Assembly: GCA_003157575.1 (NCBI GenBank)
Contig: PMKA01000326.1
Coordinates: forward strand, 136-12,057
DNA: 11,922 nt
Source of the DNA: Opitutia bacterium
GTDB lineage: Bacteria; Verrucomicrobiota; Verrucomicrobiia; Opitutales; Opitutaceae
Direction of reading: 5' to 3'
Made by a program: the position numbers and the translations under genes. Under the pieces are notes generated by a model. It was not told where the DNA came from and did no database searches. It was given only the letters and a program-made list of their open reading frames with translations. Positions 1 to 6,148 of the stretch are shown here, one piece after another (within the stretch, counting starts at the first letter, position 1; each line of letters begins with the position of its first letter).

Positions 1-1064
1 GGAATGCCCTCCAGCGGCTTGTCGCCGCCGAGGTCGAGCGTTCGGATCACAACGGGATTCGGCGCGGCGGCGGTGACGATGGCCTGGTAGACCGCGAACT
101 GCTGCTCTTCGCCCGGCAGGCTCGAAGAGTTTAGGTACAGGTACTCCGTCCGAAAAAGTCCGACGCCCTCCGCCTGCGAGTCCCGGAGAAAACCGTTCTC
201 CTCAATCTTTTCCAGGTTCGCCCGCAGGACGACGTGCACTCCATCGAGCGTTTGGGAAGGCAGACGGCAGGAGGCCTGCAGCCGCGACTCAAAACCCTTC
301 TTCTCTGTCTGTATACGGCCGTAGCGAAAAAGCGTCTGCTCGGTGGGGTTGACGATCACCACTCCTTCATAACCGTCGACCAACACCCGGTCGCCGCTGT
401 TGATCCGCGTCGTGAGATCCCGGACTCCGACGACGGCCGGGATCTTCATCGAACGCGCAACAATGACTGCATGGCTGGTCTTGCTGCCGACATCGGTGAC
501 AATGCCGATCGCCGCGCTCCGGTTGATCCCCGCGGCATCGGAAGGCGTGATGTCGTTGGCGACAACCACGCGCTTCTCAGCCAGTTCCCCCAAATGATGC
601 GCCGCCTGGCCCAACAAGTTCCGCAACACCCGCTGCGCCACGTCGCGGATGTCGCCGGCGCGTTCCTGCAGGTACTCGTCGTTGATCTCGTCGAACGCCT
701 TGATATACCGCTGCGAGACATTGTTGAAGCAGGTCTCGATGTTGGTGCCGCTGGATTCGAATTCGCGGATCGTCTCGCCGATCAACGCCTGGTCCTCGAG
801 AACCATCAGATGGGCATCGAAGATACGGGCCTCGTCGGGGCCCAGATTCTGTTCCACCTCGTTCCGGATCTTCGTGATCTGCTGCCGCGTGGCGACCAAC
901 CCCTGGTCGAAGCGGGCGATCTCCTCGATCCGCTTGCTTGGGTCGACCATGTAGGCTGGTACTTCCAGGTCCGTCTGCAAATATAAGAAGACCTCTCCAT
1001 AGGCGATGCCATTGGATGCGGAGATTCCCTGGACTGTGATTTCGGTTTTCGAGCGAAGCTCCAT
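1..1064 (-). CDS. ptsI: PTS enzyme I (phosphoenolpyruvate-protein phosphotransferase), C-terminus cut by window edge
   Basis: Enzyme I takes phosphate from phosphoenolpyruvate and passes it to HPr, the first step of the sugar phosphotransferase system in the cytoplasm. The 354 visible residues start close to the family pattern ITVQGISASNGIAYGEVFLY. The phosphohistidine domain carries GSKTSHAVIVARS with the active-site His at residue 198. The PEP-binding barrel begins with GLFRTEYLY (Arg305) and IRTLDLGGDK (Arg341), the conserved substrate arginines. There is no N-terminal GAF domain, so this is PtsI rather than PtsP. About 220 residues are missing beyond position 1. I chose the ATG at 1064 because the family N-terminus begins within 10 residues of it; no clear Shine-Dalgarno precedes it. 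The usual GGRTSH of many homologues is GSKTSH here, with the His intact. No HPr gene lies next to it on the visible side. The upstream neighbour ispE is 191 bp away in the same direction. Confidence 0.93.
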   Translation of the reverse strand, partial: MELRSKTEITVQGISASNGIAYGEVFLYLQTDLEVPAYMVDPSKRIEEIARFDQGLVATRQQITKIRNEVEQNLGPDEARIFDAHLMVLEDQALIGETIREFESSGTNIETCFNNVSQRYIKAFDEINDEYLQERAGDIRDVAQRVLRNLLGQAAHHLGELAEKRVVVANDITPSDAAGINRSAAIGIVTDVGSKTSHAVIVARSMKIPAVVGVRDLTTRINSGDRVLVDGYEGVVIVNPTEQTLFRYGRIQTEKKGFESRLQASCRLPSQTLDGVHVVLRANLEKIEENGFLRDSQAEGVGLFRTEYLYLNSSSLPGEEQQFAVYQAIVTAAAPNPVVIRTLDLGGDKPLEGI

Positions 1065-1122
1065 CGCGGAAGACGAACGTTTGGGCGGTGCGACAATTGG
1101 GGATCGCAGACGCGGGAAGTTC

Positions 1123-1151
1123 TTTATCCGGCTCCAAATGCGGAGGGTCAA
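1123..1151 (-). promoter_or_regulatory. Candidate sigma70-type promoter for ptsI
   Basis: On the minus strand TTGACC (1151-1146) is followed after exactly 17 bases by GATAAA (1128-1123). These match the -35 and -10 consensus at 5 of 6 and 4 of 6 positions. Transcription would start near 1116, giving a leader of roughly 50 bases before the ptsI ATG at 1064. It lies in the ispE-ptsI gap, so ptsI could be transcribed independently of ispE. Pattern match only; chance occurrence is possible. Confidence 0.4.
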
Positions 1152-1214
1152 CTCGGATCTGCCGGATTTCCGCCCCAACCGGCCCCCCGTGGTGTTAAAA
1201 TGGCGTGAACCGCA

Positions 1215-1247
1215 GGGCACCCGACCTCGTCGCCAACCCGAGTGCCC
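1215..1247 (-). terminator. Weak hairpin just downstream of ispE
   Basis: GGGCACCC (1215-1222) can pair with GAGTGCCC (1240-1247), an 8-bp stem with one G.U pair on the minus-strand RNA and a 17-base loop. It starts 9 bases after the ispE stop. The only T-rich tract (ATTTTAA) is more than 10 bases past the stem, so it is at best a weak intrinsic terminator or a processing/stability structure separating ispE from ptsI. Confidence 0.3.
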
Positions 1248-1255
1248 GGATCTCC

Positions 1256-2266
1256 CTACAATGCAGTGAGTCGCGGGGTTGCGTCCCGCTGGGCGATCGC
1301 CGTCTTCTGGACAAAGCAGGCCGGTCCCCAGGCTTCGCGGATCGCCGCGCTAATCTCATGCGCGGGCGCTTCGTCCGGCAAAAGCGCGAAACACGCGCTT
1401 CCGCTCCCGCTCATCCTCGGCGACAGGCCAAAGCGGCAGCGCAGGGAATTCAGCAACACCGGAAGCGCCAGGAATTTCCGGAAGACTGCCGGCTCAAGAT
1501 TATTGAACAGCAACTCCGCTGCATCCGCATTGCCGGCGGTCCATGAAGCGACGCACCTCTCTGCTTCGACAGCAGGCATGTAACTCTGAGGAGCGCCGGC
1601 TGCCATGCGCTCGTAAGCCCAGGCCGTGCTCACTCCAATGCTGGGCTTGAATACAAGCACCGCCCGTCCGCGCAGCCGACCAGCCGCCGCCTCGGGCAGG
1701 GCTTCAACCCGCTCGCCCCGACCACGCATGATGACCGGCCCGCCCTCCAAAAACAGCGGACAGTCCGACCCAACGCCTGCCGCCAACGCCGCCAGTTCTG
1801 CACGACCGAGGTTCGCGCCGCTCAGCTCGTTCAACATCAACAGCGCCGCCGTTGCGTTGCTGCTTCCCCCTCCCATGCCCGATCCGACCGGAATGCGCTT
1901 CGTCAGCCGAAACAAGACCGGTTCCTTCCATCCTGTCGCGCCTGCAAACGCCTCCGCCGCCTTCAGGACCAGGTTGCTGCCGTCGACCGGCACCTCGGGA
2001 TTGTCGCACACCAGGCTGAAGTGCGCTCCATCCTCCGGTGTCGGTTCTCCGGTCTCCTCCTTCCGCTCTCTGGTCTCCAGCCCGCCTCCTCTTATTTCTG
2101 CCGCGAGCACATCGCCAAAATCGAGCGGCGCCACAACCGACACAAGATCGTGATAACCGTCGCTCCGCCGCCCGGTGACGGCGAGAAACAGGTTGATCTT
2201 TGCAGGAGAGAAGATCGTGACGGTTCGAGACGGGCTCACTCGGCCAAAGGACTTATCCACTCGCAT
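1256..2266 (-). CDS. ispE: 4-diphosphocytidyl-2-C-methyl-D-erythritol kinase (GHMP kinase)
   Basis: IspE phosphorylates the 2-hydroxyl of CDP-methylerythritol with ATP, the fourth step of the MEP isoprenoid pathway, in the cytosol. All three GHMP-kinase motifs are present: SPAKINLFLAV (residues 20-30, catalytic Lys23), the ATP loop IPVGSGMGGGSSNATAA (125-141), and MSGSGSACFAL (285-295). The catalytic Asp168 is in GSDCPLFL. The ATP loop reads GGGSSN where the family usually has GGGSSD. Residues about 63-80 (ETRERKEETGEP region) are an extra, highly charged, purine-rich stretch compared with the usual 280-300-residue protein. The ATG at 2266 adds about 14 residues before the family N-terminus TVTIFSPAKIN; a GTG at codon 10 is an alternative start. 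Neither has a good Shine-Dalgarno. It is divergent from pyrF-ispD-ispF across 67 bp. Confidence 0.95.
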   Translation of the reverse strand: MRVDKSFGRVSPSRTVTIFSPAKINLFLAVTGRRSDGYHDLVSVVAPLDFGDVLAAEIRGGGLETRERKEETGEPTPEDGAHFSLVCDNPEVPVDGSNLVLKAAEAFAGATGWKEPVLFRLTKRIPVGSGMGGGSSNATAALLMLNELSGANLGRAELAALAAGVGSDCPLFLEGGPVIMRGRGERVEALPEAAAGRLRGRAVLVFKPSIGVSTAWAYERMAAGAPQSYMPAVEAERCVASWTAGNADAAELLFNNLEPAVFRKFLALPVLLNSLRCRFGLSPRMSGSGSACFALLPDEAPAHEISAAIREAWGPACFVQKTAIAQRDATPRLTAL

Positions 2267-2333
2267 GCGGGAATAAACACTAATCCGTTTTTCTACTTCA
2301 ATTTGTGTGCGTTAGTGTCATTCATGTCACTCC
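2267..2333. promoter_or_regulatory. Divergent ispE/pyrF control region with a 7-bp inverted repeat
   Basis: These 67 bases must hold control signals for both ispE (leftward) and pyrF (rightward) unless they lie inside the genes. ACACTAA (2277-2283) and TTAGTGT (2312-2318) form a perfect 7-bp inverted repeat with 28 bases between arms, an operator-like arrangement. The interior is AT-rich compared with its surroundings. On the minus strand TTGAAG, 18 bases, TTTATT is a poor promoter match; it would make the ispE ATG at 2266 essentially leaderless. Neither gene start has a Shine-Dalgarno. Arms this short can arise by chance. Confidence 0.3.
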
Positions 2334-3035
2334 ATGGCATGCGACCTCATTCTCGTCCTTGATGCCCCGTCTCCCCGCGAAGTCGCGCCGGTCCTGAACC
2401 GGCTCTCCGGACGCGTCCAGTGGGTCAAGATCGGCCTGGAGATGTTCAGCGCCTGCGGACCGGACTGCGTTCGGGAAGTCGCTGGAATGGGTTTCAGCGT
2501 TTTTCTCGACCTCAAGCTGCACGATATCCCCAACACGGTCGCGCGGGCCGTGGAATCCGCCGCCCGCCTTCCGATTAAGATGCTCACCCTCCACGCTGGC
2601 GGCGGCCGCGAGATGATGCGCCGGGCGGTCAAGGCTCAGCAGGAATTTGCCTCCGAATTGCTTTTGCTGGGAGTGACGGTGCTGACTTCCCTGGGCGAAC
2701 AGGACCTGCGCGAAGTGGGCGTCGCCGCCACACCTGAAGCCCAGGTCCTGCGTCTCGCCCAATTGGGTGTCGATTGTGGCTTGAACGGGTTCGTCTGCTC
2801 GCCGCTCGAAATCAAGCCGCTGCGCGCCCGTTTGCCGGCCGGCGTCAAGCTCATCGTGCCCGGCATCCGCCCCGCCGGCATCGGAGCCGGTGATGACCAG
2901 ACCCGCGTGATGACGCCAGGTGAAGCCGCGCTCGCCGGAGCAAGCTTCATCGTTGTGGGGCGCCCAATCTTCAAGGCCTCCGATCCGGCCGCGGCCGCCG
3001 CCGCCATCCTCGCCGAGCTCGGAGAAAAAGGCTGA
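2334..3035 (+). CDS. pyrF: Orotidine 5'-phosphate decarboxylase
   Basis: PyrF decarboxylates OMP to UMP, the last step of de novo pyrimidine synthesis, in the cytosol. At 233 residues it has the normal length of the bacterial class I enzyme. The catalytic signature FLDLKLHDIPNTV spans residues 57-69 with the Asp59-Lys61-Asp64 charge network. Asp10 (VLDAP) and Lys32 (VKIG) are the other expected active-site residues. The phosphate-binding end is seen in PGIRPAG (176-182), DQTRVMTPGEA and VVGRPI (207-212). The ATG at 2334 matches the family start; no Shine-Dalgarno is visible. The TGA stop (3033-3035) lies inside the first unit of the 8-bp repeat element. ispD follows 164 bp later in the same direction, so co-transcription depends on what that element does. 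Confidence 0.95.
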   Translation: MACDLILVLDAPSPREVAPVLNRLSGRVQWVKIGLEMFSACGPDCVREVAGMGFSVFLDLKLHDIPNTVARAVESAARLPIKMLTLHAGGGREMMRRAVKAQQEFASELLLLGVTVLTSLGEQDLREVGVAATPEAQVLRLAQLGVDCGLNGFVCSPLEIKPLRARLPAGVKLIVPGIRPAGIGAGDDQTRVMTPGEAALAGASFIVVGRPIFKASDPAAAAAAILAELGEKG

Positions 3036-3188
3036 AGGACTGAAGGGCTGAAAGACTGAAGTGCTGAAAAATTGAATGCCTGAATCAACCTGACCGTTCA
3101 TCGCAACCAACGCCCCGTTTCCCGCCCTTCCGCTTTTCAGCCTTTCCGCCCTTCAGTCCTTCAGTCCTTCAGCCTTTTCAGCTTTCAG
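3026..3188. repeat. 8-bp-period tandem repeat in two opposite-facing blocks, forming a long inverted repeat
   Basis: The left block (3032-3087) is seven consecutive 8-base units of CTGAAGGA type: CTGAAGGA, CTGAAGGG, CTGAAAGA, CTGAAGTG, CTGAAAAA, TTGAATGC, CTGAATCA. The right block (3133-3188) is the reverse complement type, TCCTTCAG and variants, with two exact adjacent copies at 3157-3164 and 3165-3172 and 9- and 7-base units at its end. Positions 3026-3046 are perfectly complementary to 3158-3178 (21 bp), and pairing continues inward with a G.U pair to about 27 bp. The loop is roughly 100 bases. The left arm contains the pyrF stop codon; the right arm ends 11 bases before the ispD ATG. As RNA it could fold over the pyrF end and the ispD leader, and could act in termination, mRNA stability or ispD translation. 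Its origin is unknown to me. Confidence 0.85.
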
Positions 3189-3199
3189 CCTTTTTCTCC

Positions 3200-3931
3200 A
3201 TGAGCCGCACCGCAGCCATTCTTCTCGCCGCCGGGCAGGGCCGCCGCATGCAAGTCGCCGTGGCCGACAAGATACTGGCGCCCCTGGCGGGGCGTCCGGT
3301 TTTCGCCCGTTCCGCCGCGGCGTTCGTCGAGAGCGGCACGGCTGACTTTTATGTGATCGTCTACCGGGACGCGCGCCAATCCCTCGAACTCTCCTGCTAC
3401 GCGCCAACCCCGGCGCTTTTTGTGAAGGGCGGCCGCGAACGCCAGGATTCGGTGGCGAACGCCCTGGCGGCGCTGCCGGACGACATCGATTTCGTGTTCA
3501 TCCACGATTGCGCCCGGCCGCTCGTGCGGGCCGACCAGCTTGTCTCCATGTTGCGGATGGTGCGCCGCGATGGCGCCGTGGCCCTGGCGCATCGCGTGAC
3601 AGACACGATCAAACAGATCGGCGTGTCGCGTCCCCCTGCAAAGGCCGCCCTCTCATGCGCGCCGGTGCGCGTGCGAACCGCGACTTTGGATCGAGCCCGT
3701 CTCTGGGCCATGGAGACGCCGCAGGTGTTTGAACGCGAACTCATCGCAAGGGCCTACGCCCTGGTGCAGCGGCGCCGCCTGCGAATCACGGACGATGTCC
3801 AGGCCGTCGAGCATCTCGGCGCGCGGGTCAGCCTGCTTGAAAACCCGCATCCGAACCCGAAACTCACTGCACCGTCCGATCTGGACTATCTGGAATTTCT
3901 TTTGAGTCGCGCCGGAGCGCCGTCCGCATAA
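3200..3931 (+). CDS. ispD: 2-C-methyl-D-erythritol 4-phosphate cytidylyltransferase
   Basis: IspD joins MEP to CTP to give CDP-methylerythritol and pyrophosphate, the third MEP-pathway step. At 243 residues it is of normal length. The nucleotide loop AAILLAAGQGRRM is at residues 5-17, and Lys24 (ADKILAPLAGRPV) matches the conserved lysine of the usual PKQ motif, although the flanking P and Q are absent. Further motifs are GGRERQDSV (77-85), IHDCARPLV (101-109, usually HDAARP), RVTDTIK (132-138), the arginine and TPQVF of LDRARLWAMETPQVF (163-177), ITDD (196-199) and NPKLTAPSDL (219-228, Lys221). The ATG at 3200 follows a pyrimidine-rich tract, CCTTTTTCTCC, with no Shine-Dalgarno. ispF begins 12 bases after its stop, so the two are almost certainly one operon. 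Confidence 0.95.
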   Translation: MSRTAAILLAAGQGRRMQVAVADKILAPLAGRPVFARSAAAFVESGTADFYVIVYRDARQSLELSCYAPTPALFVKGGRERQDSVANALAALPDDIDFVFIHDCARPLVRADQLVSMLRMVRRDGAVALAHRVTDTIKQIGVSRPPAKAALSCAPVRVRTATLDRARLWAMETPQVFERELIARAYALVQRRRLRITDDVQAVEHLGARVSLLENPHPNPKLTAPSDLDYLEFLLSRAGAPSA

Positions 3932-3943
3932 CAATAAATCCCA

Positions 3944-4423
3944 ATGTCATTCCGAATCGGCAATGGTTATGATATTCATCGTCTCGTGGCCGGTCGCCCG
4001 CTCGTGCTCGGAGGCGTGCGGTTCGACACCGATTACGGACTCGACGGCCACTCGGACGCCGACTGCGTGACCCACGCGATCTGCGATGCGCTTCTCGGCG
4101 CCGCCGGTCTTCCTGACATCGGCCATTTCTTCCCGACGACGGATCCCGCCTACGAGAACATCAGCTCCCAGCTCCTCCTTCAGCAGGTCGTGCTCGAACT
4201 CCGTCAGCGCGGGTGGACTCCCGTGAACGTCGACGCCACGGTGGTCACCGAAAGGCCGCGAATACTCCCGCACGTCGGAGACATGAAGCTCGTTCTCGCG
4301 AATTCGAGCGGCCTGCCCATCGACGCCATCGGATTGAAGGCCACCACCAACGAGGGCGTTGGCGAATTGGGCCGCGGCCTCGCGATCGCCGCTTACGCCG
4401 TGGCGTTGATCGAAAAGAACTAG
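3944..4423 (+). CDS. ispF: 2-C-methyl-D-erythritol 2,4-cyclodiphosphate synthase
   Basis: IspF cyclises CDP-methylerythritol 2-phosphate to MEcPP with loss of CMP, the fifth MEP-pathway step; the family works as a homotrimer with a zinc ion at each subunit interface. The 159-residue length is typical. Zinc ligands are Asp10 and His12 in NGYDIHRL and His44 in THAICDALLGA. GHSDAD (35-40), the PDIGHFFPTTDP loop (57-68) and ERPRILPH (103-110) are also family signatures. The C-terminal motif is KATTNEGVGELGRG (132-145), where many homologues have KATTTEGLGFTGRG; the Glu is kept. The gene lies 12 bases after ispD and 4 bases before the next gene, so it sits in the middle of a tight unit. Confidence 0.96.
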   Translation: MSFRIGNGYDIHRLVAGRPLVLGGVRFDTDYGLDGHSDADCVTHAICDALLGAAGLPDIGHFFPTTDPAYENISSQLLLQQVVLELRQRGWTPVNVDATVVTERPRILPHVGDMKLVLANSSGLPIDAIGLKATTNEGVGELGRGLAIAAYAVALIEKN

Positions 4424-4427
4424 CCGG

Positions 4428-6095
4428 ATGCCCCAGCTGCGGAACCTGGACTCGAAGGCCGGGCCGGCCTGCATCCTCGCCGGATTCCTTTTCCAGGCGT
4501 GTCTTTGCGTTCTGACGGCGGCCCTGACATCCTGCGGCGCTCGCGAGACCAATGTTCAGCGAGGAGACCGCGAACAGGTCCTCCATCGCGGCATCGGACC
4601 GGAATTGACTGATCTCGATCCTCATCTGGCAACGTGGACGTGTGAGTACAGCGTCCTCTCCGCTCTCCTCGAAGGCCTCGTCGCCGAGGATCCCGTGGAT
4701 CTTCACCCGGTCCCCGGGGTCGCCGAATCCTGGGACGTCTCTCACGATGGTCTCGTCTATGTCTTCCATCTGCGGAGCGATGCGCGCTGGTCCGATGGCG
4801 GGCCGGTCACCGCCGCCGACTTTGTCGCGTCGTTTCGCCGCGTTCTCACGCCATCCTTCGGCGCCCCGAATGCGACGATGCTGTATCCCGTGCTGAACGC
4901 CGAGGCCTTCCACCGCGGCCGCCTGGCCGATTTTGACGCCGTGGGCTTCGCGGCTCCCGACGCCCGCACCCTGCGGATCACCTTGAATTGTCCCACGCCC
5001 AATTTTCTTTCTCTGCTCAATCAACCGGTCTGGCTTCCGGTGCCTGTCGCCACGCTCGCGCGCTATGGCGCCGTGGATCAGCCTGGAAACCCGTGGACAC
5101 AACCTGGCCGCTTTGTCGGAAACGGCCCGTTCGTCCTGAAAGCCTGGCGGCACAACCAGGTCGTTATCGTCGAGAAATCGCCCACCTACTGGGATGCGGC
5201 GGCCGTCCGCCTCAACGCAATTCACTTTTATCCGATCGACAGCCTCGACGCCGAGGAACGCGCCTTCCGGGCCGGCCAGCTTCACCTCACGGAGGCAATG
5301 CCGCCGGCCAAGATCGATGCCTACCGCAAGTCCCGATCGCCACTCCTCCGCATCGATCCCTACCTCGGAATTTACTTCTATCGTTTCAACGTCCGCCAGC
5401 CTTTCCTCGACGATCCCCGCGTTCGCCGCGCCCTGGCGATGGCAGTCGACCGTCGCGCCATCGTCGAGCATGTACTTCGCGGCGGCCAGGTCCCTGCCAA
5501 TGCATTTGTTCCTCCGGGAATGGGCGGCTATGTCCCTCCCGCCGGAATTCCCACCGACTTTCCCGGGGCGCGGCGCCTGCTGGAGGAGGCCGGCCATCCC
5601 GGCGGGCGCGGTTTGCCGCCATTCGAGTTGCTCTTCAACTCTTCGGAGGGCCACCAGATCATCGCCGAGACAATCCAGGAGATGTGGCGCCGCGAACTCG
5701 GGGTCGAGGTCCGCCTCGTGAACCAGGAACTTAAGAGCACCCAGGATGCGCGCCGAACGGGCAGTTTCCAGATTCTGCGTTCGGTGTGGATCGGGGACTA
5801 CGCCGACCCGGCGTCGTTCCTCGGGATCTGGGCGTCAGACAGCGACAACAATTTCACCGGTTGGTCCGACGCGGCGTATGACCGCCTGCTCGCCGAAGCC
5901 GCCCATGCCGCCGATGGGCAGGCCCGGAACGAGATGCTTCAACGCGCGGAATCCATGCTGCTGGATGCGGCGCCGATTATACCGGTCTATTACTATACCC
6001 ACGTCTTCCTCATCCGGCCGTCGGTGCATGGCTGGCACCCGACCCTGCTCGACCACCATCCCTATAAATACGTATGGCTGGAGCAGGAGAATTGA
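4428..6095 (+). CDS. ABC transporter solute-binding lipoprotein, oligopeptide (OppA/DppA) type
   Basis: A family-5 extracytoplasmic solute-binding protein, expected to capture peptides or similar ligands in the periplasm and deliver them to an ABC permease. The N-terminus has a hydrophobic signal segment (residues about 13-35) ending in the lipobox LTSC with Cys36 as the lipidated residue. The mature part shows the family pattern: an early YSVLSALLEGLV strand, WDVSHDGLVYVFHLRSDARWSDG (102-124), GNGPFVLKAW (231-240) with KSPTYWD (250-256), and DPRVRRALAMAVDR. The full length of 555 residues is normal and the frame is intact. It starts 4 bases after the ispF stop, so it is probably translated from the ispDF transcript. 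No permease or ATPase genes lie beside it, so its partners are elsewhere and its ligand cannot be read from context. Confidence 0.92.
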   Translation: MPQLRNLDSKAGPACILAGFLFQACLCVLTAALTSCGARETNVQRGDREQVLHRGIGPELTDLDPHLATWTCEYSVLSALLEGLVAEDPVDLHPVPGVAESWDVSHDGLVYVFHLRSDARWSDGGPVTAADFVASFRRVLTPSFGAPNATMLYPVLNAEAFHRGRLADFDAVGFAAPDARTLRITLNCPTPNFLSLLNQPVWLPVPVATLARYGAVDQPGNPWTQPGRFVGNGPFVLKAWRHNQVVIVEKSPTYWDAAAVRLNAIHFYPIDSLDAEERAFRAGQLHLTEAMPPAKIDAYRKSRSPLLRIDPYLGIYFYRFNVRQPFLDDPRVRRALAMAVDRRAIVEHVLRGGQVPANAFVPPGMGGYVPPAGIPTDFPGARRLLEEAGHPGGRGLPPFELLFNSSEGHQIIAETIQEMWRRELGVEVRLVNQELKSTQDARRTGSFQILRSVWIGDYADPASFLGIWASDSDNNFTGWSDAAYDRLLAEAAHAADGQARNEMLQRAESMLLDAAPIIPVYYYTHVFLIRPSVHGWHPTLLDHHPYKYVWLEQEN

Positions 6096-6104
6096 AGAAA
6101 AATC

Positions 6105-6131
6105 CGCCCTCCCCCAGGAACCTGGAGGGCG
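6105..6131 (-). terminator. Rho-independent terminator of the sigma/anti-sigma unit
   Basis: On the minus strand CGCCCTCC (6131-6124) pairs with GGAGGGCG (6112-6105) around an 11-base loop, and the stem is followed at once by GATTTTTC. GC-rich stem plus T-run starting about 16 bases past the stop of the gene at 6147 is a standard intrinsic terminator for leftward transcription. Its stem shares bases with the hairpin at 6116-6148, so the two cannot form together. On the plus strand there is no T-run, so it would not obviously stop transcription coming from the solute-binding protein gene. Confidence 0.6.
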
Positions 6132-6148
6132 AAGCCCGACAGGTTCCT
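6116..6148. repeat. 33-base palindromic hairpin overlapping the stop codon of the anti-sigma-like gene
   Basis: AGGAACCTG (6116-6124) is exactly complementary to CAGGTTCCT (6140-6148), and inside it GGGC (6127-6130) pairs with GCCC (6134-6137) around a 3-base loop. The two stems are separated by a symmetric GA/GA internal loop on the plus strand. It contains two bases of the TAG stop (6149-6147) of the minus-strand gene. It lies between two convergent genes, 20 bases past the plus-strand stop at 6095. It may be a REP-like extragenic palindrome or a 3'-end stabilising structure for either transcript. Confidence 0.55.

Noticed and set aside
2636..3088. Minus-strand frame with a repeating FSPS/LQ peptide pattern over the 8-bp repeat
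   Set aside because: The repetition comes from the DNA repeat, and the rest of the frame is antisense to pyrF.
3032..3188. Possible CRISPR array
   Set aside because: The units are 8 bp, contiguous and without unique spacers, and they invert halfway. This is simple-repeat architecture, and no cas genes are nearby.
4245..5654. 469-codon minus-strand open frame opposite ispF and the solute-binding protein
   Set aside because: It is antisense to two confidently identified genes and its composition (Arg/Gly/Asp-rich) is typical of an antisense shadow in GC-rich DNA.
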